Below are positions 1 to 5,903 of a stretch of 6,621 nucleotides of DNA, piece by piece. A program made the translations under genes and the position numbers. The notes under the pieces were generated by a model. That model made no database searches. It saw only the letters and a list, made by a program, of their open reading frames with translations, and was not told where the DNA came from. Source of the DNA: an uncultured Porphyromonadaceae bacterium (GTDB lineage: Bacteria; Bacteroidota; Bacteroidia; Bacteroidales; Muribaculaceae); NCBI GenBank assembly GCA_947166165.1, contig CAMVDK010000177.1:1-6621 (forward strand), written 5' to 3'. How positions within the stretch are numbered: position 1 is the stretch's first letter; each line of letters opens with the position of its first letter.

Positions 1-178
1 CATCGACGACCTGATGTGGTTCTCGCCCAGCATCATGGCCATGGTGGCCACGCCGGCCGGACTCGAACTGTATGTCAGCTGGGGGTCGCTCGAGGGGGTG
101 CACTACGACATCTGGCGCGAGGTGGCCGACCAGTTCCTCACCATTCAAGAAGGCTACCACTACACCATGGCCTACTGA
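1..178 (+). CDS. C-terminal end of an unrecognised protein (5' partial)
   Basis: An open frame enters from the left edge, with its first complete codon at position 2, and stops at TGA 176-178, giving the last 58 residues of a larger protein. The visible part begins IDDLMWFSPSIMAMVATPAG and ends in an aromatic-rich stretch (EGYHYTMAY). Codon use (G/C at third positions) matches the confirmed genes downstream, which is the main reason to believe this frame over the alternative frame starting at 16. I do not recognise the family and see no catalytic motif or membrane segment in this fragment. A hairpin with a T-run begins within its last codons, so it probably ends its own transcript and is not co-transcribed with the TMEM43-family gene that follows. 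Confidence 0.7.
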   Translation, partial: IDDLMWFSPSIMAMVATPAGLELYVSWGSLEGVHYDIWREVADQFLTIQEGYHYTMAY

Positions 179-194
179 GTGCCATCATTTTTTT
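167..194 (+). terminator. Possible intrinsic terminator of the upstream partial gene
   Basis: A 5-bp perfect stem (ATGGC at 167-171 with GCCAT at 181-185) encloses a 9-base loop that contains the stop codon at 176-178. Two bases later there is a run of seven T (188-194). The T-run is good but the stem is short, so termination may be inefficient. A separate promoter just downstream supports a transcription boundary here. Confidence 0.45.
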
Positions 195-204
195 AGTCAA
201 AATG

Positions 205-235
205 CTTGCGGATTCGCAAATTATTGCTAATTTTG
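205..235 (+). promoter_or_regulatory. Bacteroidota-type promoter for the TMEM43-family gene
   Basis: The -7 element TAATTTTG (228-235) is a perfect match to the Bacteroidota consensus TAnnTTTG. A partial -33 element CTTG (205-208) lies 19 bases upstream, which is the usual spacing. Transcription would begin around 240, giving a leader of roughly 40 bases to the ATG at 283. That leader is AT-rich and has no Shine-Dalgarno sequence, as is common in this phylum. Confidence 0.6.
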
Positions 236-282
236 CCTTCCGAAAGTAAACGGATATTAATGACTCACTAAATTTTTTGCTT

Positions 283-1905
283 ATGGCTTATACAGAAACA
301 AGAACCGTAGGTTACGGTACCCGTGTGGGTAATTCGTTCAAGCAGATTGGCACCGGTTTCCTGCTGTTCATCATCGGTACCGTGCTGCTGTGGTGGAACG
401 AAGGCAACAACAAGAAGAACATCGACATGCTCGAGGAAGTTCAGCAGACTTTGGTCGAGATGCCGTCGATTGCCAAGGTCGACCCTCAATTTGAAGGCAA
501 ACTCATCTATACCACCGGCGAGGCGAAAACCGACGAAATTCTGCAAGACCCGCAGTTCCCAGTTGCAGGTAACTTCATGCACATCAAGCGCAGCGTGGAG
601 TACTACCAGTGGGTGGAGCACAAGCAGGAGACGCGCAAGGACAAATTGGGCGGAGGCGAGGAAATCGTCACCACCTACACCTACAGCAAGGAGTGGACCC
701 GCGAGCCGGTGAACTCTGGCTCGTTCAAAGAAGCCGGCCACAACAACACCTATCGCATTCGCGTGGAATCGGGCGAAGTGGATGCCACGGATGTGGATTT
801 CGGCGCCTACAAGTTCCCCGAATTCTTCATCAACAGCATTGGCGGCTACACTCCCGCCGAAGTGCTCACTCCCGAGCAGCTGCAGGCTGTGGTCAACGGC
901 CGTAGTGTTGTCAGCACCATGGAGCAGCAGCGCGTGGAGATTCCCGACTCCATCAAACTCAGTGACGACTCGGCTGCCATAGCGCAAGCCGAGCAGCAGA
1001 TGAAGCAGCCCGAGGTGGCTCCCGATGCCTATACGCAGAAGGTGAGCCAGGAGTACGAGGTGAGCGGCAACCAGATTTACTACGGCAACAGCAGTTCGCC
1101 GCAAATCGGCGATGTGCGCATCACCTTCGAAAAGGTCGACCCCAAGGCCGTTGTCTCCATCATGGGCAAGGTGAAGGGCAACACCTTCGCTGAGTACACC
1201 GCCAAGAACGGCAAGACCTTCTCGCGCCTCGAGCAAGGCACCGTGAGCAGTGCCGAGATGTTTGAGCACCAGGAGAGCGAGTTCAATATGCTCAAGTGGG
1301 TGTTTCGCCTGCTGGGTGTGCTGCTCGTCATCGGTGGACTGAAGGGCATCTTCAACTTCCTGGTCATCCTGCTCAAGGTCATCCCGTTCCTGGCCAGCAT
1401 CATGAACTTCGGTGTGGGTTTGATTTGCACCGTGCTGGGCCTTGCCTGGTCGCTCATCGTGATTGGTGTGGCATGGGTGTTCTACCGTCCGCTTGTCGGC
1501 ATTCCGCTTCTGGTGGTGGCCATCGGCCTGATTGTGTGGCTGGCGATGCGCGGCCGCGGCAAGCAGCCCGCCGTGCAGCCCGTTCCGGCCGGAGCGCCTC
1601 AGCAGCCCATGCAGCCCCAGGGCATGCCCCAGCAGCCCATGCAGCAGCCCTATCAGGGACAGCCCCAGCAGGGCGGCTATCCCTACGGCCAGCAGGGCGG
1701 CTACCCCTACGGCCAGCAGCCCGGCCAGCCCTATCAGGGTCAGCCGCAGCAGCCGCAACAGCAGGGGGGCTATCCCTATGGCCAGCAGCCCCAACAGGGA
1801 GGATACCCCTACGGCCAGCAGCCCGGACAGCCCTATCAGGGACAACCTGGCCAGCAGCCCCAGCAGGGCAACGACCCCAACGATCCCAACGCGCCGCACC
1901 AGTGA
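283..1905 (+). CDS. TMEM43-family membrane protein with a G/Y/P/Q-rich repeat tail
   Basis: This 540-residue protein is assigned to the TMEM43 (LUMA) family from its overall plan and motifs. Near the N-terminus a membrane segment (about 22-38) ends in LLWWNEGN, a hallmark of the family. A large extracytoplasmic domain (about 39-336) follows, holding a TYTYSKEW block and a SFKEAGHNN block. Three or four closely packed hydrophobic segments occupy about 337-422. Bacterial members have no settled function; the human protein is an inner nuclear membrane and ER protein. After RGRG (423-426) comes a 114-residue tail made almost only of Q, P, G, Y, M and A with clear repeats, then an acidic NDPNDPNAPHQ end. 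An in-frame TTG at 277 exists, but ATG 283 fits the family start (MAYTETRTVGYGTRVGNSF). The gene has its own promoter and terminator, so it looks monocistronic. Confidence 0.88.
   Translation: MAYTETRTVGYGTRVGNSFKQIGTGFLLFIIGTVLLWWNEGNNKKNIDMLEEVQQTLVEMPSIAKVDPQFEGKLIYTTGEAKTDEILQDPQFPVAGNFMHIKRSVEYYQWVEHKQETRKDKLGGGEEIVTTYTYSKEWTREPVNSGSFKEAGHNNTYRIRVESGEVDATDVDFGAYKFPEFFINSIGGYTPAEVLTPEQLQAVVNGRSVVSTMEQQRVEIPDSIKLSDDSAAIAQAEQQMKQPEVAPDAYTQKVSQEYEVSGNQIYYGNSSSPQIGDVRITFEKVDPKAVVSIMGKVKGNTFAEYTAKNGKTFSRLEQGTVSSAEMFEHQESEFNMLKWVFRLLGVLLVIGGLKGIFNFLVILLKVIPFLASIMNFGVGLICTVLGLAWSLIVIGVAWVFYRPLVGIPLLVVAIGLIVWLAMRGRGKQPAVQPVPAGAPQQPMQPQGMPQQPMQQPYQGQPQQGGYPYGQQGGYPYGQQPGQPYQGQPQQPQQQGGYPYGQQPQQGGYPYGQQPGQPYQGQPGQQPQQGNDPNDPNAPHQ
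1645..1848 (+). repeat. In-gene repeats encoding GGYPYGQQ and QPYQGQP units
   Basis: This is a degenerate repeat region inside the TMEM43-family gene. The unit GGYPYGQQ occurs four times (1672-1695, 1696-1719, 1765-1788, 1798-1821). The unit QPYQGQP occurs three times (1645-1665, 1726-1746, 1828-1848). The composite GGYPYGQQPGQPYQGQP occurs twice (1696-1746 and 1798-1848). Synonymous codons differ between copies (for example GGC, GGG and GGA), which suggests selection on the peptide and not a very recent DNA duplication. Confidence 0.85.
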
Positions 1906-1967
1906 AATGTTGAATGATTTTTCTCGGCCGGCGCCTATCGGCACTTGGCCAAATCACTGATGAATCA

Positions 1968-2000
1968 TGCCGCCGGAGCATCTGCCCCGGCAGCATTTTT
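1968..2000 (+). terminator. Intrinsic terminator after the TMEM43-family gene
   Basis: A GC-rich hairpin forms between TGCCGCCGG (1968-1976) and CCGGCAGCA (1987-1995), with eight of nine positions paired, a single C-A mismatch and a 10-base loop. Five T follow directly (1996-2000). It lies 62 bases past the stop codon and gives a clean end to that transcript. Confidence 0.7.
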
Positions 2001-2166
2001 GCAAGCCGAAAGACCTTGGCACGCGTCACCGCCGCTCGTCAGGCGACTCTGGTCTGAAATCATAACGAAAAGATGTGTATAACTGGAGTGAGAAGGCGGC
2101 TGCTGAGTGGTGGTCACGACGAGGTCAAGTGGCATTATGCTTTGCTTAATATAATTTAACGTGGGT

Positions 2167-2201
2167 TTTGAACATCGAAACGCCGACAAGATGTAAATTT
2201 G
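2167..2201 (+). promoter_or_regulatory. Putative promoter of the five-gene envelope operon
   Basis: The -7 element TAAATTTG (2194-2201) matches the Bacteroidota consensus TAnnTTTG exactly. The nearest -33 TTTG (2167-2170) is 23 bases upstream, slightly longer than the usual 19-21. Transcription would start around 2206, leaving a leader of about 25 bases before ATG 2232. No other consensus promoter is visible in the short gaps further down the operon. Confidence 0.5.
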
Positions 2202-2231
2202 CACGCTAAAACAATTCAAGACTATAAGATT

Positions 2232-2723
2232 ATGAAAAAACTATCATGCCTTCTCTTGTTGTTTGTAACGATGAGTGCGCTGTCGGCACGGGCGCAGATG
2301 CCCGCTGTGGTGCTTAGCGACATCAATGGCGGCAAAGTGAGCACCGACACTCTGGCCCATGCCGGCCAGCCGGTGGTGGTGAGTTTCTTCGCCACGTGGT
2401 GCAAACCCTGCCAGCGCGAACTCAGCGCCATCGCCGAGGTCTACGACGAGTGGCAGGAGCAGACGGGTGTGAAACTGGTGGCCATATCCATCGACGAGGC
2501 GCAGAGCGTCAACAAGGTCAAGCCCTTGGTCGACGGCAATGGCTGGCCCTACCAGGTGCTGCTCGACCCCAGTGGCGAACTCAAGCGCGCCCTGGGCATC
2601 CAGCTCATCCCATTTGTGCTGATTCTCGATGAGACAGGAAAAATCGTCTACAAGCATAATGGCTACACCGATGGTGCCGAAAACGAACTCCTCGACAAGT
2701 TGCTCGAGATCAAGGGCCAGTGA
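2232..2723 (+). CDS. TlpA/ResA-like periplasmic thiol-disulfide oxidoreductase
   Basis: This 163-residue exported thioredoxin-fold protein is expected to reduce or exchange disulfides in envelope proteins. Residues 1-21 form a signal peptide (MKK, a leucine-rich core, then ARA before Gln22). The active site is WCKPC, with cysteines 57 and 60 after a VVVSFFAT strand, and the cis-proline loop is LIPF with Pro127. The length is normal for a minimal single-domain TlpA-type protein. ATG 2232 is preferred over an in-frame TTG at 2199 because it gives a proper signal peptide and because the TTG lies inside the -7 promoter element. It is the first gene of the operon, and its 3' end may overlap the next gene. 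The neighbouring Omp28-like lipoprotein is a second protein with a CxxC motif. The substrate is not identifiable from the sequence; the adjacent barrel protein is a candidate. Confidence 0.92.
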   Translation: MKKLSCLLLLFVTMSALSARAQMPAVVLSDINGGKVSTDTLAHAGQPVVVSFFATWCKPCQRELSAIAEVYDEWQEQTGVKLVAISIDEAQSVNKVKPLVDGNGWPYQVLLDPSGELKRALGIQLIPFVLILDETGKIVYKHNGYTDGAENELLDKLLEIKGQ

Positions 2724-4368
2724 GGCCAGCCGCAACTGGCTCGTGTGCTTGCTGGCGCTGGCCTGGCTGCTGCCGCTCGCTGTGGTGGCGCAGGATGCGC
2801 AGCAAGGCAAGCCAGTCACGCTGAGCGGCAGCATCCACAGCGAGATTCTCGTGCCGCAGGAGGACTCCATCATCGGCTCGCCCAAGCCCGACGACCGCGT
2901 GCTCACCAACACCTACGTCGACCTCTCCCTGGCCAGCCGATGGGTGGACGCCGGCGCGCGCTTCGAATTCCTGGAGTACCCCATGCCGGGCTTTGAAGCC
3001 GACTTCAAGGGCTGGGGTGTGCCCAACGTATGGGTGAAAGGCAAGTTCAACAAGGTGGAGCTCACGCTCGGCAGCGTCTACGACCAGTTCGGCTCGGGGT
3101 TCATCTTCCGCGCCTACGAGCAGCGCAGCCTGGGTGTGGACAACAGCATCATGGGCGCCCGCGTGGTGACCCGCCTCGACGGCATCACCCTCAAGGCACT
3201 CACCGGCCGCCAGCGCCGCTATTGGGACTGGAACAAGGCCTGGATCACCGGAGCCGACGCCGAGGTCGACATCGACCGCTGGTCGAAGGCCATGCGCGAG
3301 CACGACGCACATCTGATGCTCGGCGGGTCGTGGGTCAACAAACGCGAGGCGGAAGAAGACATCATGGCCGATGCCACCCACAAGCTCCATCTGCCCGTCT
3401 ACGTCAACGCCTGGGATGCCCGCGTGCGCTATCAGCAAGGGCCGTTCAACGTGTTGCTCGAGTATGGCGGCAAGACGCAAGACCCCTCGTTCGACAACGG
3501 CTACACCTACCGCCCAGGGCACGTGGAGATGCTCTCGGTGTCCTACTCGAAGCAGGGGCTCAGCGCCCTGGTGCAGGCCAAGCGCAGCGAGCGCATGAAC
3601 TTCCGCAGCAAGCGCTCCATGTCGGGCATCTCGTCGATGATCAACCATCTGCCGGCATTCTCGATGGAGCACACCTATGCCCTGCCGGCGCTCTACCCCT
3701 ACGCCACTCATTCCGATGGCGAGTGGGCCTATCAGGCCGAACTGAGCTACCTGTTCAAGAAAGGCTCCGCAATCGGCGGAAAATACGGCACCAAGGTGAA
3801 GCTCAATTTCTCGCACATCCACGCGCTCGATGTGCCAGAGGCCGCAGCAGCCATGGGCACCGACGGCCCCAAGGCATCGTATTGGGGCTGGGGCGACCAG
3901 ACCTATTACCAGGACTTCAACGTGCAGCTGGAGCGCAAACTGTCGCGCACGGTGAAGCTCAACCTAATGTACATGAACCAGCGTTACAATAAAACCGCAG
4001 TAGAGGGCGAGGGCGGCATGGTGCGCAGCAACATCGTTGTGGGCGAGGTGCGATGGAACATTTCGCGCAAGGTCACCCTGCGTGGCGAGGCCCAGTATCT
4101 GGCCACGCGCGACGACCAGGGCGACTGGCTCTACGGCCTGCTCGAGCTCTCGGTGGCGCCGCACTGGATGCTGACCGTGGCCGACCTTTACAACAGCGGC
4201 GACACCGGTCTGCACTACTATCAGGCGCTGGCCACCTACAACGTCAAGTCGCACCGCATACAGGCGGGCTACGTCCGCAACCGCGCCGGCTACAACTGCT
4301 CGGGCGGCGTGTGCCGCTACGTGCCGGCCAGCCGAGGTTTCACGCTCACCTATAACTACAACTTCTGA
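2671..4368 (+). CDS. DUF6029-type predicted outer-membrane beta-barrel protein
   Basis: The frame encodes a secreted protein of about 525 mature residues. A hydrophobic signal core (WLVCLLALAWLLPLAVVA) precedes Gln41. The rest is rich in alternating polar and aromatic strands and ends in GFTLTYNYNF, with the terminal Phe typical of outer-membrane barrels. The YDQFGSGFIFRAYEQRSLGV segment is what I associate with DUF6029 proteins of Bacteroidales; no function is established for them. The mature part has only two cysteines, 543 and 548, arranged CSGGVC just before the last strand. The start is uncertain. No ATG follows the preceding stop codon, so ATG 2671 (53-base overlap) is the best listed start; ATG 2629 and 2659 overlap more, and GTG 2743 leaves no charged n-region. 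The peptide before the signal core is Ser/Arg-rich shadow sequence of the thioredoxin gene, so much of it may not be real. Confidence 0.82.
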   Translation: MVPKTNSSTSCSRSRASEASRNWLVCLLALAWLLPLAVVAQDAQQGKPVTLSGSIHSEILVPQEDSIIGSPKPDDRVLTNTYVDLSLASRWVDAGARFEFLEYPMPGFEADFKGWGVPNVWVKGKFNKVELTLGSVYDQFGSGFIFRAYEQRSLGVDNSIMGARVVTRLDGITLKALTGRQRRYWDWNKAWITGADAEVDIDRWSKAMREHDAHLMLGGSWVNKREAEEDIMADATHKLHLPVYVNAWDARVRYQQGPFNVLLEYGGKTQDPSFDNGYTYRPGHVEMLSVSYSKQGLSALVQAKRSERMNFRSKRSMSGISSMINHLPAFSMEHTYALPALYPYATHSDGEWAYQAELSYLFKKGSAIGGKYGTKVKLNFSHIHALDVPEAAAAMGTDGPKASYWGWGDQTYYQDFNVQLERKLSRTVKLNLMYMNQRYNKTAVEGEGGMVRSNIVVGEVRWNISRKVTLRGEAQYLATRDDQGDWLYGLLELSVAPHWMLTVADLYNSGDTGLHYYQALATYNVKSHRIQAGYVRNRAGYNCSGGVCRYVPASRGFTLTYNYNF

Positions 4369-5162
4369 TGAAACGACTCCTATATCTGCTTGCCTTGTCG
4401 CTCGTGCTTGCGGCCTGCGACCACATCGCCGACGACGACCGCCTGATCTATGTGAAGCCGGCCTCCGTGAAGCGCACCGTACTCATCGAGGACTTCACCG
4501 GGCAGCGCTGCGTGAACTGCCCCAAAGCCACCGAGGTGATCCATCAGCTCGAGGAGCAATATCCCGACGGCGTGATTGCCGTGGGCATCCATTCCGGGCC
4601 GTTCGCCCGCTCGATGACCGGCACACGCTATGCCCTGGGCACCGACGAGGGCGACGAGTACTACAGCCACTGGCGGCTCGACCGCCAGCCCGTGGGCATG
4701 GTGAACCGCTTGCGGGTGAGCGACTACACCGAGTGGACGGCCATCGTGCACGAGCAGGTGCAGCTCACCGCGCCGTTGTCGATCGCTGTGTCGGCCGAAA
4801 TCGACCCCACGACCCGCCAGTTGACCATGCACACGTCGATGATGGGCACCGACGGACAGGTGCAGGGCAACCTGCAGCTGTGGCTCGTGGAGGACAGCAT
4901 CGAAGCCTTCCAGTATCTGCCCGACAACACCGTCAACCGTGAGTACATCCACAATCACGTGCTGCGGTGCGCCATCAACGGCACCTGGGGCGAGCCGCTC
5001 ACGCTCGCCGAGGGTGAGCAGAAAGAGGTCGGCCACCAGCTCGCGCTCAAGGAGGCCTGGAATGCCGACAATCTGCGCGTGGTGGCCTTCGTCTACAACG
5101 ACCAGGGCGTGCTGCAAGCGGCACAGGCCAAAGCCGCATTAATTGAAATCGAAACAGAATAA
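4368..5162 (+). CDS. Omp28-related outer-membrane lipoprotein with a CVNC thioredoxin-like motif
   Basis: This 264-residue lipoprotein has a signal peptide ending in the lipobox LAAC, with the lipidated cysteine at 17. It is followed by DHIADDDR, an acidic stretch resembling the surface-export signals of Bacteroidota lipoproteins. The fold appears thioredoxin-like: the strand VLIEDFTG leads into CVNC (cysteines 48 and 51), then PKATEVIHQLEEQYPDGVIAVGIHSG. This matches the Omp28-related family, named after a Porphyromonas gingivalis outer-membrane protein. A C-terminal beta-rich half (about 130-264) holds one further cysteine in VLRCAINGTW. Its ATG overlaps the preceding TGA by one base (TGATG at 4366-4370), indicating tight translational coupling to the barrel gene. 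Whether CVNC is redox-active or only structural cannot be told from the sequence. Confidence 0.88.
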   Translation: MKRLLYLLALSLVLAACDHIADDDRLIYVKPASVKRTVLIEDFTGQRCVNCPKATEVIHQLEEQYPDGVIAVGIHSGPFARSMTGTRYALGTDEGDEYYSHWRLDRQPVGMVNRLRVSDYTEWTAIVHEQVQLTAPLSIAVSAEIDPTTRQLTMHTSMMGTDGQVQGNLQLWLVEDSIEAFQYLPDNTVNREYIHNHVLRCAINGTWGEPLTLAEGEQKEVGHQLALKEAWNADNLRVVAFVYNDQGVLQAAQAKAALIEIETE

Positions 5163-5179
5163 TAAACTTTTTGACAGTT

Positions 5180-5878
5180 ATGCTTAAAAAATCAACTTTA
5201 CTCATTCTCCTTGCGCTGTTTGGCCTGTCGGCTTCGGCCCAGTTGACCACCTTCGAGTTTGTCGACGCCAACGGCAACGTAGTGCCCGATGGCACCACGC
5301 TCACTTTGACCGAAGTGACCGAAGAGGAAGACTTCGGAACCGGTGAACTCTATCAAGTGATGTATGCCGGGCTGAGCGTGCGCAACACCACCGGCGTTCA
5401 GGCCGCCCTGCGCGTGCTGGCCGATGTGACCCGCCTCGACGGCGGCACCTACCAGTTGTGCTTCCCCATCAACTGCATGAGCACCACCGAAGAAGGTCTG
5501 CTCACCACCGAATCGGGCATGCTTGCCGCCAATGCCGTACAGAATCTGCTCACCGAGTGGTTCCCCGCCGGCGAGGGAGGCTGCGACGTGAGCATGAAAA
5601 TCCAGGTGATGAACGCCATCGGCCAGTTCCCCAACGTGCGCTACACGCCGCTCGGCGACGGCCCCACGGTGACGCTCCACTTCCGCAACGGCATCTCCGA
5701 CGATGTGGTCGGCGACCTCGATGGCAACCAGGTGGTGGACGTCGACGACCTGAACATCCTCATCAACATGATGCTCGGCAAAGCCGAGAAGACCGCGGCC
5801 GCCGACATCAACGCCGATGGCAACGTCGATGTCGACGACATGAACATCATCCTCAACACCATGCTCGGAAAGCAATAA
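5180..5878 (+). CDS. Secreted protein with a C-terminal type I dockerin domain
   Basis: The protein has 232 residues. Residues 1-21 form a signal peptide (MLKKSTLLILLALFGLSASA, cut before Gln). Residues 22 to about 172 form a beta-rich domain I do not recognise by name, containing cysteines 94 and 99 (CFPINC) and 135. Residues 178-231 are a type I dockerin with two duplicated calcium-binding loops: Asp179, Asp181, Asn183, Asp187, Asp190 and Asp209, Asn211, Asp213, Asp217, Asp220, each followed by an Asn-Ile helix ending in MLGK. Dockerins bind cohesin modules; none is visible in this window. ATG 5180 is chosen over TTG 5171 because it starts the signal peptide directly. The gap from the lipoprotein stop is 17 bases with no consensus promoter, so the gene should be part of the same operon. 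The dockerin call is firm; the partner and role are unknown. Confidence 0.9.
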   Translation: MLKKSTLLILLALFGLSASAQLTTFEFVDANGNVVPDGTTLTLTEVTEEEDFGTGELYQVMYAGLSVRNTTGVQAALRVLADVTRLDGGTYQLCFPINCMSTTEEGLLTTESGMLAANAVQNLLTEWFPAGEGGCDVSMKIQVMNAIGQFPNVRYTPLGDGPTVTLHFRNGISDDVVGDLDGNQVVDVDDLNILINMMLGKAEKTAAADINADGNVDVDDMNIILNTMLGKQ

Positions 5879-5903
5879 CCAACCCTTTAAATATTAATCC
5901 GCT

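Larger units (their letters stand above)
1906..2231 (+). other. 326-base intergenic region between the TMEM43-family gene and the tlpA-like gene
   Basis: The left part holds the intrinsic terminator at 1968-2000. The right part holds the promoter of the next operon at about 2167-2201. Between about 2001 and 2166 I see no credible gene on either strand: the only long open frame (complement of 1965-2219) runs back through the terminator and resembles no family. Base composition drifts from GC-rich at the left to AT-rich after about 2130, as expected when approaching a promoter. No tRNA-like fold or riboswitch motif is recognisable. Confidence 0.6.

Noticed and set aside
1645..1848. Repeat region considered as a CRISPR array or a DNA-level tandem repeat
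   Set aside because: The repeats are short, in frame, differ at synonymous positions and have no uniform spacers; they are explained by the repetitive peptide they encode.
268..1944. Very long open frame on the complement strand (558 codons) opposite the TMEM43-family gene
   Set aside because: It is a codon-bias shadow: the + strand gene has recognisable family motifs, membrane segments, a promoter and a terminator. The complement product is Leu/His/Gly-rich low-complexity sequence with no recognisable domain.
1965..2219. Possible small gene on the complement strand in the intergenic region (84 codons)
   Set aside because: It runs through the terminator hairpin and the promoter of the neighbouring operon, has no promoter of its own that I can see, and its product resembles no family and has no export or membrane signal.
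2710..3822. Complement-strand open frame of 370 codons opposite the barrel gene
   Set aside because: Its composition (Val, Ala, Gly, His, Leu) is typical of antisense frames of GC-rich genes. The + strand has a signal peptide, barrel features and operon overlaps.
5163..5179. Possible internal promoter before the dockerin gene (AACTTTTTG)
   Set aside because: A TTTG is present, but the bases at the TA position of TAnnTTTG do not match, so I treat the gene as part of the upstream transcript.
5198..5875. Complement-strand open frame of 225 codons opposite the dockerin gene
   Set aside because: The + strand encodes an unmistakable signal peptide and two calcium-binding dockerin repeats; the complement frame mirrors these as VDV/HVVD runs.
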